Origin: Brachybacterium sp. YJGR34
Lineage (GTDB): Bacteria > Actinomycetota > Actinomycetes > Actinomycetales > Dermabacteraceae
Reading direction: 5' to 3'
DNA length: 64,000 nucleotides
Assembly: GCF_003347015.1 (NCBI RefSeq)
Contig: NZ_PNFB01000009.1
Span: forward strand, 61,786-125,785
The position numbers and the translations under genes are program-made. Positions 35,072 through 43,089 of the stretch are shown piece by piece. The notes under the pieces are model-generated. The model had not been told where the DNA came from and searched no databases. It worked only from the letters and a program-made list of their open reading frames with translations. The stretch's first letter is position 1; every line of letters begins with the position of its first letter.

Positions 35072-36094
35072 ATGTCAGCGCGACTGATCGACATCGCCCG
35101 CGCCGCCGGGGTCAGCGAGGCCACGGTCTCCCGGGTCCTCAACGGCCGCCCGGGGGTCAACGAGGAGACCCGCCGGACCGTCATCGAGACGGCGCGCGGC
35201 CTGGGTCGGGGCGTGGGGGTCGAGGCGGCCCGCAGCGGCCCGCTCGTCGGTGTGCTCGTCCCGGACCTGGACAACCAGGTCTTCGCCACCTGGACCGACC
35301 GGATCGAGGCCGAGCTCTTCGAGCGCGGGGCCTCCGCGCTCGTGGCCATGCGGGCGCGGACCGTCGAGCGCGAGCGCGAGATCCTGCAGCGCTTCCTGTC
35401 CTGCGGGGTCGACGCGATCATCGTGGTCTCCGGCTTCCATGCCCAGGAGTCCGCCACCGCGGAGCACTATCGCGAGGTCGTCGGGGTGGGCGTCCCGCTG
35501 GTGCTCGTCAACGGCGTGCGCGAGGACGTCGACGCCGCGTTCCTCTCCACCGATGACGAGCACGCCATGCGCCTCGTGCTCACCCATCTGCAGGACCTGG
35601 GGCATCGCCGCATCGGCCTCGCGGTGGGCGACGAGCAGACCTGGCCGGTGCGCGAGAAGCTGCGGGTCTTCGAGGAGGTGCGCGACCAGCTGCCGGGGCG
35701 GAAGTGGCCCACCGCCTTCACCGACTTCTCCTACGCCGGCGGCTACGAGGCCGCGCGCGACCTCGTGGTCCGCGAGGCGACGGCGATCGTCTGCGGCTCC
35801 GACGTGATGGCGGTCGGGGCGCTCGAGGGGCTGCGCTCCCAGGGGCTGTCCGTGCCGCGGGACGTCTCCGTGGTGGGCTACGACGACGTCTTCTGGGCCG
35901 GCCTCACCGATCCGCCCCTGACCACGGTGCGGCAGGCCGTCGGCTCCATGGCGCGCGCGGCGGTGCGCACGGCGCTCGGCGGCGGCGGGGAGTCTCGCCG
36001 TCCCGCCCGCACCGAGGTGGTGGTGCGCCCGCAGCTCCTCGTGCGCGGCACCACCGCGGCCGCGCCCGCGGGTGCCGCTAGCATGGTGGGGTGA
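35072..36094 (+). CDS. LacI-family regulator (MalR-like)
   Basis: A 340-residue LacI/GalR repressor. HTH at residues 4-24 (LIDIARAAGVSEATVSRVLNG), hinge helix region to about 55, then the sugar-binding domain with VGVLVPDLDNQVFATW, HLQDLGHRRIGLAVG and VSVVGYDDVFWAGLTDPPLTTV. Start 35072 is preceded by GAGGAG; an upstream ATG at 35009 would add 21 basic residues before the HTH and is less likely. Divergent from malE, so it probably represses the maltodextrin operon. trpS begins on its stop codon. Confidence 0.9.
   Translation: MSARLIDIARAAGVSEATVSRVLNGRPGVNEETRRTVIETARGLGRGVGVEAARSGPLVGVLVPDLDNQVFATWTDRIEAELFERGASALVAMRARTVEREREILQRFLSCGVDAIIVVSGFHAQESATAEHYREVVGVGVPLVLVNGVREDVDAAFLSTDDEHAMRLVLTHLQDLGHRRIGLAVGDEQTWPVREKLRVFEEVRDQLPGRKWPTAFTDFSYAGGYEAARDLVVREATAIVCGSDVMAVGALEGLRSQGLSVPRDVSVVGYDDVFWAGLTDPPLTTVRQAVGSMARAAVRTALGGGGESRRPARTEVVVRPQLLVRGTTAAAPAGAASMVG
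36079..36084 (+). promoter_or_regulatory. -10 box of trpS leaderless promoter
   Basis: TAGCAT inside the 3' end of the LacI gene, six bases before the trpS GTG. It would let trpS be expressed independently of the mal regulator. Confidence 0.5.
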
Positions 36095-37185
36095 CCGCAA
36101 CGCACCGCACCGACGCCAGCACGCCCGCCCCCACCAGCTATGACACCGCGCAGCAGCGCAGTGACGCGATCTGGCGGAAGATCTCCTCCGATCCCGCGGG
36201 GCTGCGCATGCTCACCGGTGACCGGCCCACGGGCGCGCTGCACATCGGGCACTACTTCGGCTCGCTGCGCAACCGGGTGCGGCTGCAGGAGCTCGGCGTG
36301 GAGTCGTGGGTGCTGGTGGCCGATTACCAGGTCATCACCGACCGCGACGTCGTCGGCGACATCCAGGGGTCGGTGCGCGAGCTGCTGACCGACTACCTCG
36401 CCGTGGGCATCGACCCGGAGCGGGCCACGATCTTCTGCCACTCCGCCGTCCCCGCCCTGAACCAGCTGATGCTGCCCTTCCTGTCCCTGGTGACGCAGCC
36501 GGAGCTCGAGCGCAACCCCACCGTCAAGGCGGAGCTCGCCGCCGCCGGCAAGTCCGCGATGGGCGGGCTCCTGCTCACCTATCCCGTGCATCAGGCGGCG
36601 GACATCCTCTTCTGCCACGGCAACCTGGTGCCCGTGGGCAAGGACCAGCTGCCCCACATCGAGCAGACCCGTGTGGTGGCCCGGCGCTTCAACGAGCGCT
36701 TCGCCGGCGGTGAGGAGTACTTCCCCGAGCCCGATGCCCTGCTCTCCGAGTCCCCCACGATCCTGGGCCTGGACGGCGGGAGCAAGATGAGCAAGTCGCT
36801 CGGCAACACCGTCATGCTGCGGATGAGCCCCGAGGAGACGCTCAAGAAGATCAAGAAGGCCAAGACGGACGCCGAGCGGCGGATCACCTTCGACCCGGAG
36901 GGTCGGCCCGAGGTGTCGAACCTGCTCACGATCGCCGCTCAGGCCACGGGGCGCACCCCGGAGGACATCGCCGCGGAGATCGGCGACGGCGGGTCCGGGA
37001 CCCTGAAGATCTTCACCGCCGAGGCGCTCAACGAGCATCTCGCGCCGATCCGCGCCCGCCGTGCCGAGCTCGAGCAGGACCCCGGATACCTCCTCGGCGT
37101 GCTGCGGGCGGGCAACGAGCGGGCGAACGCGGTGGCCGACGAGACCCTGGCCCGGGTGCGCGAGTTCATGGGGATGGTCTACTGA
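36091..37185 (+). CDS. trpS: Tryptophanyl-tRNA synthetase
   Basis: A 364-residue class I synthetase. ATP site TGDRPTGALHIGHYFGSL near residue 50 (HIGH) and SKMSKSLGNT near residue 231 (KMSKS, Lys232). The start is GTG, overlapping the lacI stop (GTGA). The GDRPTG-HIGHYFGSL-NRVRLQ opening differs from the commonest actinobacterial TrpRS; some actinobacteria carry two forms, and whether this is the only one cannot be told from the window. Cytosolic. Confidence 0.95.
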   Translation: MTATHRTDASTPAPTSYDTAQQRSDAIWRKISSDPAGLRMLTGDRPTGALHIGHYFGSLRNRVRLQELGVESWVLVADYQVITDRDVVGDIQGSVRELLTDYLAVGIDPERATIFCHSAVPALNQLMLPFLSLVTQPELERNPTVKAELAAAGKSAMGGLLLTYPVHQAADILFCHGNLVPVGKDQLPHIEQTRVVARRFNERFAGGEEYFPEPDALLSESPTILGLDGGSKMSKSLGNTVMLRMSPEETLKKIKKAKTDAERRITFDPEGRPEVSNLLTIAAQATGRTPEDIAAEIGDGGSGTLKIFTAEALNEHLAPIRARRAELEQDPGYLLGVLRAGNERANAVADETLARVREFMGMVY

Positions 37186-37228
37186 CCACCGGGTGAGGGG
37201 AGGACGGCTCCGGCCGCCGGGTCCGTGT

Positions 37229-37283
37229 GCGGGGCGTGTTCGCCGTGGCATCTGCGCGATGCTCCACGGCGAGCGCGCCCCGC
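37229..37283. terminator. Long nested hairpin between trpS and cysK
   Basis: Stem pairs GCGGGGCG/CGCCCCGC, a three-base internal loop, TCGCCGTGG/CCACGGCGA, a CT bulge and CATC/GATG around a five-base loop: 21 pairs. No T-run. It probably ends trpS transcripts, but it is large enough to be a structured RNA or a mobile palindrome. The rest of the 234-base gap holds only a cysK promoter candidate. Confidence 0.65.
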
Positions 37284-37353
37284 AGTCGTGTCCGCGACCT
37301 CGACGCCCCGGGTCCATGTGTCGGACCGGTCACGTCCGGCGGACGGTCCAGGT

Positions 37354-37359
37354 TATGAT
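37354..37359 (+). promoter_or_regulatory. Possible cysK -10 box
   Basis: TATGAT about 60 bases before the cysK ATG; -35 not convincing. Confidence 0.4.
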
Positions 37360-37419
37360 CGGCCCAAGTGCACCTTAGAGCCTCGCGCTGCGAGCCTCTC
37401 TCACCGATCGAGGAGAAGC

Positions 37420-38349
37420 ATGCCTGTCTACGAGAACGTCTCCGAGCTGGTCGGCGGCACGCCGCTGGTGAAGCTCAACCGCCTGGGCGACGAGGTCAAG
37501 GCCACCGTGCTCGCCAAGCTCGAGTTCTACAACCCCGCCAACTCCGTCAAGGACCGCATCGGCGTGGCCATGATCGACGCCGCCGAGGCCTCCGGCCAGC
37601 TGCAGGACGGCGGCACCATCGTCGAGGCCACCAGCGGCAACACCGGCATCGCGCTGGCGATGATCGGCGGCTCCCGCGGCTACAAGGTGGTCCTGACGAT
37701 GCCCGAGTCGATGTCCAAGGAGCGCCGGATGCTGCTGCGCGCCTTCGGGGCGGAGCTGGTCCTCACCGAGGCGGCCAAGGGCATGAAGGGTGCCGTCGAG
37801 CGGGCCGAGGAGATCGCCGCCGAGACCGGCGCGGTCCAGGTCAAGCAGTTCGACAACCCCGCCAATGTGGACATCCACCGCCGCACCACCGCCGAGGAGA
37901 TCTGGAACGACACCGAAGGCGGCGTGGACGCGGTGGTCGCCGGCATCGGCACCGGCGGCACCATCTCCGGCGTGGGCCAGGTCCTCAAGGAGCGCAAGCC
38001 CGACGTGAAGATCATCGCCGTCGAGCCCGAGGAGTCCGCGATCCTCAACGGCGGAGCGCCCGGCCCGCACAAGATCCAGGGGATCGGCGCGAACTTCGTG
38101 CCCACCATCCTGGACCGCGAGATCTACGACGAGGTCCTCGACATCGATGCCGAGACCGCCATGACCCGCGCCCGCGACGTGGCCCGCCGCGAGGGTCTGC
38201 TGGTGGGCATCTCCTCCGGCGCGGCCATCGAGGCCGCGGCCCGCGTCGGCGCTCGCGAGGAGTTCGCCGGGAAGACCATCGTCGTGGTGGTCCCGTCCTT
38301 CGGCGAGCGCTATCTCTCCACCCCGCTGTTCGCCGAGTACGCGGACTGA
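37420..38349 (+). CDS. cysK: Cysteine synthase (O-acetylserine sulfhydrylase)
   Basis: A 309-residue PLP enzyme making cysteine from O-acetylserine and sulfide. PLP Lys44 sits in [21 protein letters not shown] and [10 protein letters not shown] bind substrate and phosphate; SSGAAIEAA is the C-terminal PLP-ring contact. ATG 37420 is preceded by AGGAGA. cysE follows ten bases later, giving a two-gene cysteine operon. The C-terminus is the form that can bind the CysE tail. Confidence 0.97.
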   Translation: MPVYENVSELVGGTPLVKLNRLGDEVKATVLAKLEFYNPANSVKDRIGVAMIDAAEASGQLQDGGTIVEATSGNTGIALAMIGGSRGYKVVLTMPESMSKERRMLLRAFGAELVLTEAAKGMKGAVERAEEIAAETGAVQVKQFDNPANVDIHRRTTAEEIWNDTEGGVDAVVAGIGTGGTISGVGQVLKERKPDVKIIAVEPEESAILNGGAPGPHKIQGIGANFVPTILDREIYDEVLDIDAETAMTRARDVARREGLLVGISSGAAIEAAARVGAREEFAGKTIVVVVPSFGERYLSTPLFAEYAD

Positions 38350-38359
38350 GGTCCCGGCC

Positions 38360-38944
38360 ATGCCGCGCCCGCTCGATGCGGTGATGGGCGTCGTCGCGAC
38401 GGTCCGGGAGGACCTCGCGGCGGCGCACCGCCGCGACCCCGCCGCGCGCGACGACCTCACCATCCTGCTGACCTCACCGGGCCTGCACGCGATCTGGACG
38501 CACCGGGTGGCGAACCGGCTGTGGCGGCGCGGGGCGACGCTCCCGGCGATGGTGCTGGCGCAGGGCGCCCGCTCGATCACGGGCGTGGAGATCCATCCCG
38601 GCGCGACCATCGGGCGGCGCTTCGTCATCGACCACGGGATGGGCGTGGTGGTGGGGGAGACCGCGGAGGTGGGCGATGACGTGATGCTCTATCACGGCGT
38701 CACCCTGGGCGGCCGCTCGATGGAGCGGGTCAAGCGTCACCCCACGGTGGAGGACGGCGTGACCATCGGTGCCGGGGCACGGGTGCTGGGGCCGATCGAG
38801 CTCGGCGAGGGAGCCCAGATCGGGGCGAACGCGGTGGTGGTCAAGGACGTCCCGGCGCAGGCCACCGCCATCGGGGTCCCGGCGACCGTGCGCGCCGGCG
38901 CCGCGCATCCCGAGGTGCAGACGGACCCCGCGATCTGGATCTGA
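38360..38944 (+). CDS. cysE: Serine O-acetyltransferase
   Basis: A 194-residue left-handed beta-helix acetyltransferase, short EpsC/SRPI-like form. Hexapeptide repeats span residues about 70-170; the active-site [17 protein letters not shown] and YHGVTLGG carry the catalytic His residues. The C-terminus ends in Ile (DPAIWI), as needed for docking into CysK. Acetylates L-serine with acetyl-CoA; usually feedback-inhibited by cysteine. Confidence 0.96.
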   Translation: MPRPLDAVMGVVATVREDLAAAHRRDPAARDDLTILLTSPGLHAIWTHRVANRLWRRGATLPAMVLAQGARSITGVEIHPGATIGRRFVIDHGMGVVVGETAEVGDDVMLYHGVTLGGRSMERVKRHPTVEDGVTIGAGARVLGPIELGEGAQIGANAVVVKDVPAQATAIGVPATVRAGAAHPEVQTDPAIWI

Positions 38945-38986
38945 GCGCGGCGCCGTCGCCGTCCCGCCCGCCGCGGTCCGCAGGTG

Positions 38987-39766
38987 TCAGGTGGGGAAGG
39001 GATCCAGGAACGAGGTCCCGCCCACCCGATGGATCCTCCGCTCCCAGTCCGGGAGCACGTCATGGGCGTCCTCGGCGAGCACATGGTCGAAGGTCGCTCC
39101 CGCGCCCGGGGGCGGGTCGAGGTCGACGAGCACCGTGGTCGCGCCGTGCGAGCGGGCCAGGGGCGCCAGCTGCGCCGCGGGGAAGACCGTCCCGCTGGTG
39201 CCCACGGCCACGAACAGGTCAGCCTCCCGGGCCAGGCGCATCGCCAGCTCGAGCGCGTCCTCGGGCAGCTGCTCGTCGAAGAGCACCACGTCGGGCCGGG
39301 TGGGCCGCCCGCAGCGCGGGCACTGCGCGGGGACGCCGTGGTCCTCGGCCCGTTCGCCCTCGCCGGGCTCGAGCTCGACCCGCCAGGTGCAGGTGCGGTC
39401 CAGGCACACCGCGTGCAGGGCGCTGCCGTGCAGCTCTGCGACCACCTCCGTGCCGGCCGCCTGATGCAGCCCGTCGATGTTCTGGGTGATCACCGGGGTG
39501 CCGAGCCGTGCGATGGCCCGATGGCCGGGGGTGGGGCCGTGGGCGAGCGCGCGGCGCGCCATCCGCCCCCACACCTGCCACAGCAGCGGCAGGGAGCCCG
39601 GGAGCAGCGCGGCGTGCATCGCCTGCTCGGTCTCGGGCTCGAGCGCCCACAGCCCGTCCGGTCCCCGGAAGGTGCCCAGGCCCGTGCGGGCGCTGAGCCC
39701 GGAGCCCGTGAGGACGACGATCCGCCGGTGCTCCGGGCCGGGGACGAAGCGGGCGGCGCCGCTCAC
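38987..39766 (-). CDS. Sirtuin NAD-dependent protein deacetylase
   Basis: A 259-residue SIR2-family enzyme. NAD site VVLTGSGLSARTGLGTFRG, the reaction segment TQNIDGLHQAAGTE with the general-base His in ELHGSALH, and zinc cysteines CLDRTC and CPRCG. The first motif has GSG where GAG is usual. The start is GTG 39766, overlapping the aldo/keto reductase stop; a longer open frame upstream is not needed. Removes acyl groups from lysines in the cytosol. Confidence 0.9.
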   Translation of the reverse strand: MSGAARFVPGPEHRRIVVLTGSGLSARTGLGTFRGPDGLWALEPETEQAMHAALLPGSLPLLWQVWGRMARRALAHGPTPGHRAIARLGTPVITQNIDGLHQAAGTEVVAELHGSALHAVCLDRTCTWRVELEPGEGERAEDHGVPAQCPRCGRPTRPDVVLFDEQLPEDALELAMRLAREADLFVAVGTSGTVFPAAQLAPLARSHGATTVLVDLDPPPGAGATFDHVLAEDAHDVLPDWERRIHRVGGTSFLDPFPT

Positions 39767-40602
39767 CACTCCTCGTGCTCGCGAGAGTCCCAGGCCGCCT
39801 CCTCGCCGAGGTCCAGGGTCGTCAGCAGCTCCCGGTCGGCGTCGTCGAGAGCGATGTGGTCCAGGCTCGCGTTGTCGCGCTGGCGCTGGGGGTCCGAGGA
39901 CTTCGGGATCACCACGATGTCCCGGTCCACCGCCCACCGCAGCGCGATCTGCGAGGGGGTCGCGCCGTGCTTCTCGGCCACCCGGCGCAGCGCGAACTGC
40001 TCACCGAGGCCCTCGCGGCCGCCCAGCGGGCCCCATGCCTCGGTGACGATGCCGTGCTCGCGGTGGAAGTCGACGGTCCCCCGGCGCTGGAGCGCGGGGG
40101 AGAGCTGGATCTGGTTGACCTCGGGCACGACCCCCGTGGCGTCGATCAGCTCCCGGGTCTGCTCGGGCCGGAAGTTGGAGACGCCGATGTGCTGGGCCAG
40201 GCCCTCCTCCTTGAGGTCGATGAGGGTGCGCCAGGTCTCCAGCGCGAGTCCGCGCGAGGGATTGGGCCAGTGGATGAGCACGAGCCCCGCCCGGGGCAGG
40301 CCGAGGCGGCGCAGGGACTCGAGGTATCCGGCGCGGGCGGCCTCGCGGCCCTGGTCCCCGCCGGCGATCTTCGTGGTCACCAGGACCTCGTCGGGGTCGA
40401 TGCCGCTGATGCGGAGCGCTTCGCCGACGGCCGCCTCGTTGCCGTACTGGGCGGCGGTGTCGAGGAGCCGGTAGCCGGAGCGCAGCGCCGCGGCGATGCC
40501 CTCGACGGCGCCGGTCCCGCGCATGCTGCTGGTGCCGAAGCCGATCAGGGGGAAGGGGGTGCCGTCGGCGAGCGACGTGCTGGGGATGGACAGCGCGGAC
40601 AT
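39763..40602 (-). CDS. Aldo/keto reductase
   Basis: A 279-residue NADPH-dependent reductase of the 2,5-diketo-gluconate-reductase-like group. Catalytic tetrad visible: Asp and Tyr in LLDTAAQYGNEAAVG, Lys in VLVTTKIAGG, His in LVLIHWPNPS. Cofactor end IPKSSDPQRQRDN. GGAGG ribosome site before the ATG at 40602. The sirtuin starts on its stop codon (GTGA), so the two are coupled. Natural substrate unknown. Confidence 0.93.
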   Translation of the reverse strand: MSALSIPSTSLADGTPFPLIGFGTSSMRGTGAVEGIAAALRSGYRLLDTAAQYGNEAAVGEALRISGIDPDEVLVTTKIAGGDQGREAARAGYLESLRRLGLPRAGLVLIHWPNPSRGLALETWRTLIDLKEEGLAQHIGVSNFRPEQTRELIDATGVVPEVNQIQLSPALQRRGTVDFHREHGIVTEAWGPLGGREGLGEQFALRRVAEKHGATPSQIALRWAVDRDIVVIPKSSDPQRQRDNASLDHIALDDADRELLTTLDLGEEAAWDSREHEEW

Positions 40603-40685
40603 GGGGCCTCCTGCGGTCGCGGGGACGGACGCCACCAGGGTAGCCATGAGCGGCACGGCGCGCGCGGCCCGGCCCGCGGCGGAGG

Positions 40686-41258
40686 TCAGCGCCGGGTGGG
40701 CGGCGGCGGATCGGCCGCGGACTGGAGCGGCTGCTCCGGGGCCGGCAGCGGTTCGCGCAGCGAGCGCTCGAGCAGGAGCTGCTGGGTGCCGAACTCCTCG
40801 AGGCCCTTGCGGACCGTGAAGCCGAGCTTGCGCAGCAGGGCGACGCTGCGCTTGTTGCGGGTCTGGCTCACCGCGATGATGTGGTCGTCCTCGAGCGCCT
40901 CCTGCGCCCAGCCCATCACGGCCAGGCACGACTCGGCCGCGAAGCCCTGACCGGTGAACTCCGGCAGCAGGGCGTAGGAGAGCTCGAGCTCGCCGCGGTC
41001 GTGATCCAGCGTGATCGACCCCATCATGGTGTCGTCCTCGTGCCTCGCCAGCACCCAGCGCCCCCAGGTCAGCCCCAGGGGGGAGAGCTCGAGAGCCTGC
41101 CGGGAGGCGTAGTCCACGGCGCCGCCGAGGTACTCGCGCGTCACGGGATCGGTCATCAGCCGGATCATCCGTTCGCGATCGCCGTCGCCCGGGGGACGGA
41201 TCACCAGGCGCGGGCTGCGCAGGAGAACCGGCCAGTCGGACGTGCCTTCCTTCGTCAC
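40686..41258 (-). CDS. GNAT acetyltransferase (RimJ/RimL type)
   Basis: About 190 residues: VLLRSPRLVIRPPGDGDRERM at the start, acetyl-CoA loop EFTGQGFAAESC (QGFAAE), and QTRNKRSVALLRKLGFTV near the end. GTG 41258 is chosen because a TACCGT -10 lies seven bases before it (leaderless); a GTG at 41267 adds three residues. The Pro-rich C-terminal tail is variable. Acceptor unknown. Confidence 0.85.
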   Translation of the reverse strand: MTKEGTSDWPVLLRSPRLVIRPPGDGDRERMIRLMTDPVTREYLGGAVDYASRQALELSPLGLTWGRWVLARHEDDTMMGSITLDHDRGELELSYALLPEFTGQGFAAESCLAVMGWAQEALEDDHIIAVSQTRNKRSVALLRKLGFTVRKGLEEFGTQQLLLERSLREPLPAPEQPLQSAADPPPPTRR

Positions 41259-41265
41259 GGCCCCC

Positions 41266-41271
41266 ACGGTA
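41266..41271 (-). promoter_or_regulatory. -10 box of GNAT leaderless promoter
   Basis: TACCGT on the minus strand, seven bases before GTG 41258. Confidence 0.4.
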
Positions 41272-41441
41272 CAGGGGCGCCCGGCCCTCTGCGCCCTTCC
41301 CGCTCACCGGCCACGACAGTCCGCGACGGGCGATAGGGTGACCCTGCGGCACAGCGACGTGGCGCATGCCCACGGCGCAGGAGCCCTGTGCCGTGCCAGG
41401 CAGTGGACGGCGGGCACCCGCCCTGGAGGAGAAGGAGCACG

Positions 41442-42575
41442 ATGGGCGATCAGGACCTGCGCAGCACCCCGCTCGAGGCGGTCCACGAGGCACTCGGGGC
41501 CACCTTCACCGACTTCGCCGGCTGGCGGATGCCGGTGCGGTACGACTCCGATCTCGCCGAGCACCGGGCGGTGCGCGAGAGCGCCGGGATCTTCGACCTC
41601 AGCCACATGGGAGAGGTCCATCTGCGCGGCCCCCAGGCGGGGGAGGCGCTCGACCACGCGCTGGCCGGGAAGCTGTCCACGATGTCGGTGGGGCGCGCGA
41701 AGTACTCGCTGCTGCTCGCCGAGGACGGCGGCATCCTCGACGACCTCATCACCTATCGCCTGGCCGAGGACCACTTCCTGGTGATCCCCAATGCCGCCGG
41801 GGTGGCCGAGGACCTCGCCGCGCTCACCGAGCGCGCCGCCGGCTTCGCGGTCGAGATCGAGGACGCCTCGGCGACCACCGCGCTGATCGCGGTGCAGGGC
41901 CCGGAGAGCGAGCGGATCCTCCTCGACGCGCTGACCGGCGCGGACAGCGGCGTCGACGGGATCGCCGCGGAGGACCTGGTCGCGATGCGGTACTACCGCG
42001 CGGCCGGGGGGACCTACCGCGGAGCGCCCCTGCTGATCGCCCGCACCGGGTACACCGGCGAGGACGGCTTCGAGCTCTACGTCCGCTCCGACCTGGCCGT
42101 CGCACTGTGGGACCAGGTGACCGCCGCGGCCGGAGACCGTCTCACCCCCTGCGGCCTCGCCAGCCGCGACACCCTCCGCCTGGAGGCCGGGATGCCGCTG
42201 TACGGCAACGAGCTGGGACGGGACCTGCTCCCCGCCCAGGCCGGCCTCGGGCGGACCGTCGCCCTGGCCACCAAGGGCGACTTCGTCGGCCGCGCCGCGG
42301 TGGAGGATGCCGACCTCACGGGCCGCCCGGTCCTCGTGGGCCTCGCCGCCGAGGGGCGGCGCGCCGCCCGCGCCGGGGCCGAGGTGCGCGACGCCGAGGG
42401 AACCGCGGTGGGCGTCGTGACCTCCGGCGTGCTCTCCCCGACCCTCGGCCACCCCATCGCGATGGCCTACGTCTCCCCGTCCCTCGCCGACCCGGGCACC
42501 GATCTGGTGGTGGACGTGCGCGGCCGGGACCTCCCCGTGCGCGTCGTCCCCCTGCCGTTCCTCCGGCGCGACTGA
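41442..42575 (+). CDS. gcvT: Glycine cleavage system T protein (aminomethyltransferase)
   Basis: A 377-residue folate enzyme that takes the aminomethyl group from GcvH, making methylene-tetrahydrofolate and ammonia. Signatures: FAGWRMPVRYDSDLAEHRAVRESAGIFDLSHMGE, IARTGYTGEDGFELYV, and LEAGMPLYGNEL. GGAGAAGGAG ribosome site. First of gcvT-gcvH-gcvP. The upstream 183 bases hold no glycine riboswitch that I can recognise. Confidence 0.97.
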   Translation: MGDQDLRSTPLEAVHEALGATFTDFAGWRMPVRYDSDLAEHRAVRESAGIFDLSHMGEVHLRGPQAGEALDHALAGKLSTMSVGRAKYSLLLAEDGGILDDLITYRLAEDHFLVIPNAAGVAEDLAALTERAAGFAVEIEDASATTALIAVQGPESERILLDALTGADSGVDGIAAEDLVAMRYYRAAGGTYRGAPLLIARTGYTGEDGFELYVRSDLAVALWDQVTAAAGDRLTPCGLASRDTLRLEAGMPLYGNELGRDLLPAQAGLGRTVALATKGDFVGRAAVEDADLTGRPVLVGLAAEGRRAARAGAEVRDAEGTAVGVVTSGVLSPTLGHPIAMAYVSPSLADPGTDLVVDVRGRDLPVRVVPLPFLRRD

Positions 42576-42623
42576 CCTGCCCCCGACCCCTCCACCCGTC
42601 TCCCCTCCAGGAAGGACCACCCC

Positions 42624-42995
42624 ATGTCCGCAGAGCTCCGTTACAGCAAGGACCACGAGTGGGTCCGCGTCGAGTCCGACGGCGTCGCCGTCATCGGCGT
42701 CACCGACTACGCCGCCGAGCAGCTCGGGGACGTCGTCTACGTCGACCTGCCCGAGGACGGCGCCGAGATCTCCGCCGGCACCGAGATGGGGGAGATCGAG
42801 TCCACCAAGTCCGTCTCCGATCTCTTCTCCCCGATCGACGGGGTCGTCACCGAGATCAACCAGGCCGTGGTGGACAGCCCCGAGCTCGTGAACTCCTCTC
42901 CCTTCGGCGAGGGATGGCTGCTCAAGGCCCGTTTCGAGCAGCTGCCCGAGGATCTGCTCTCCGCGGAGGACTACGCGGCCCTCCTCCGGTCCTGA
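42624..42995 (+). CDS. gcvH: Glycine cleavage system H protein
   Basis: A 123-residue lipoyl carrier. The lipoylated Lys62 lies in [14 protein letters not shown]. The opening [14 protein letters not shown] is typical. It shuttles the aminomethyl group between GcvP and GcvT. Separated from gcvT by a C-rich 48-base gap with AGGAAGGA ribosome site. Confidence 0.98.
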   Translation: MSAELRYSKDHEWVRVESDGVAVIGVTDYAAEQLGDVVYVDLPEDGAEISAGTEMGEIESTKSVSDLFSPIDGVVTEINQAVVDSPELVNSSPFGEGWLLKARFEQLPEDLLSAEDYAALLRS

Positions 42996-43000
42996 GGCGT

Positions 43001-43036
43001 CCGGGGCTCCCGCCGCCACCGGCGCGAGGGCCCCGG
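43001..43036. terminator. Hairpin between gcvH and gcvP
   Basis: CCGGGGC / GCCCCGG outer arms and CGCCG / CGGCG inner arms within the 94-base gap. May tune gcvP relative to the smaller proteins. Confidence 0.4.
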
Positions 43037-43089
43037 CGCCGCCGCGCCGACCATCTCGAACCGCTCGCGACCACCAGGGGCACTCCGCC

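Noticed and set aside
41268..41441. Possible glycine riboswitch before gcvT
   Set aside because: I looked for the paired GGAGAG / ACCGAAGGGGCAA-type core of glycine aptamers here and before gcvP and did not find it.
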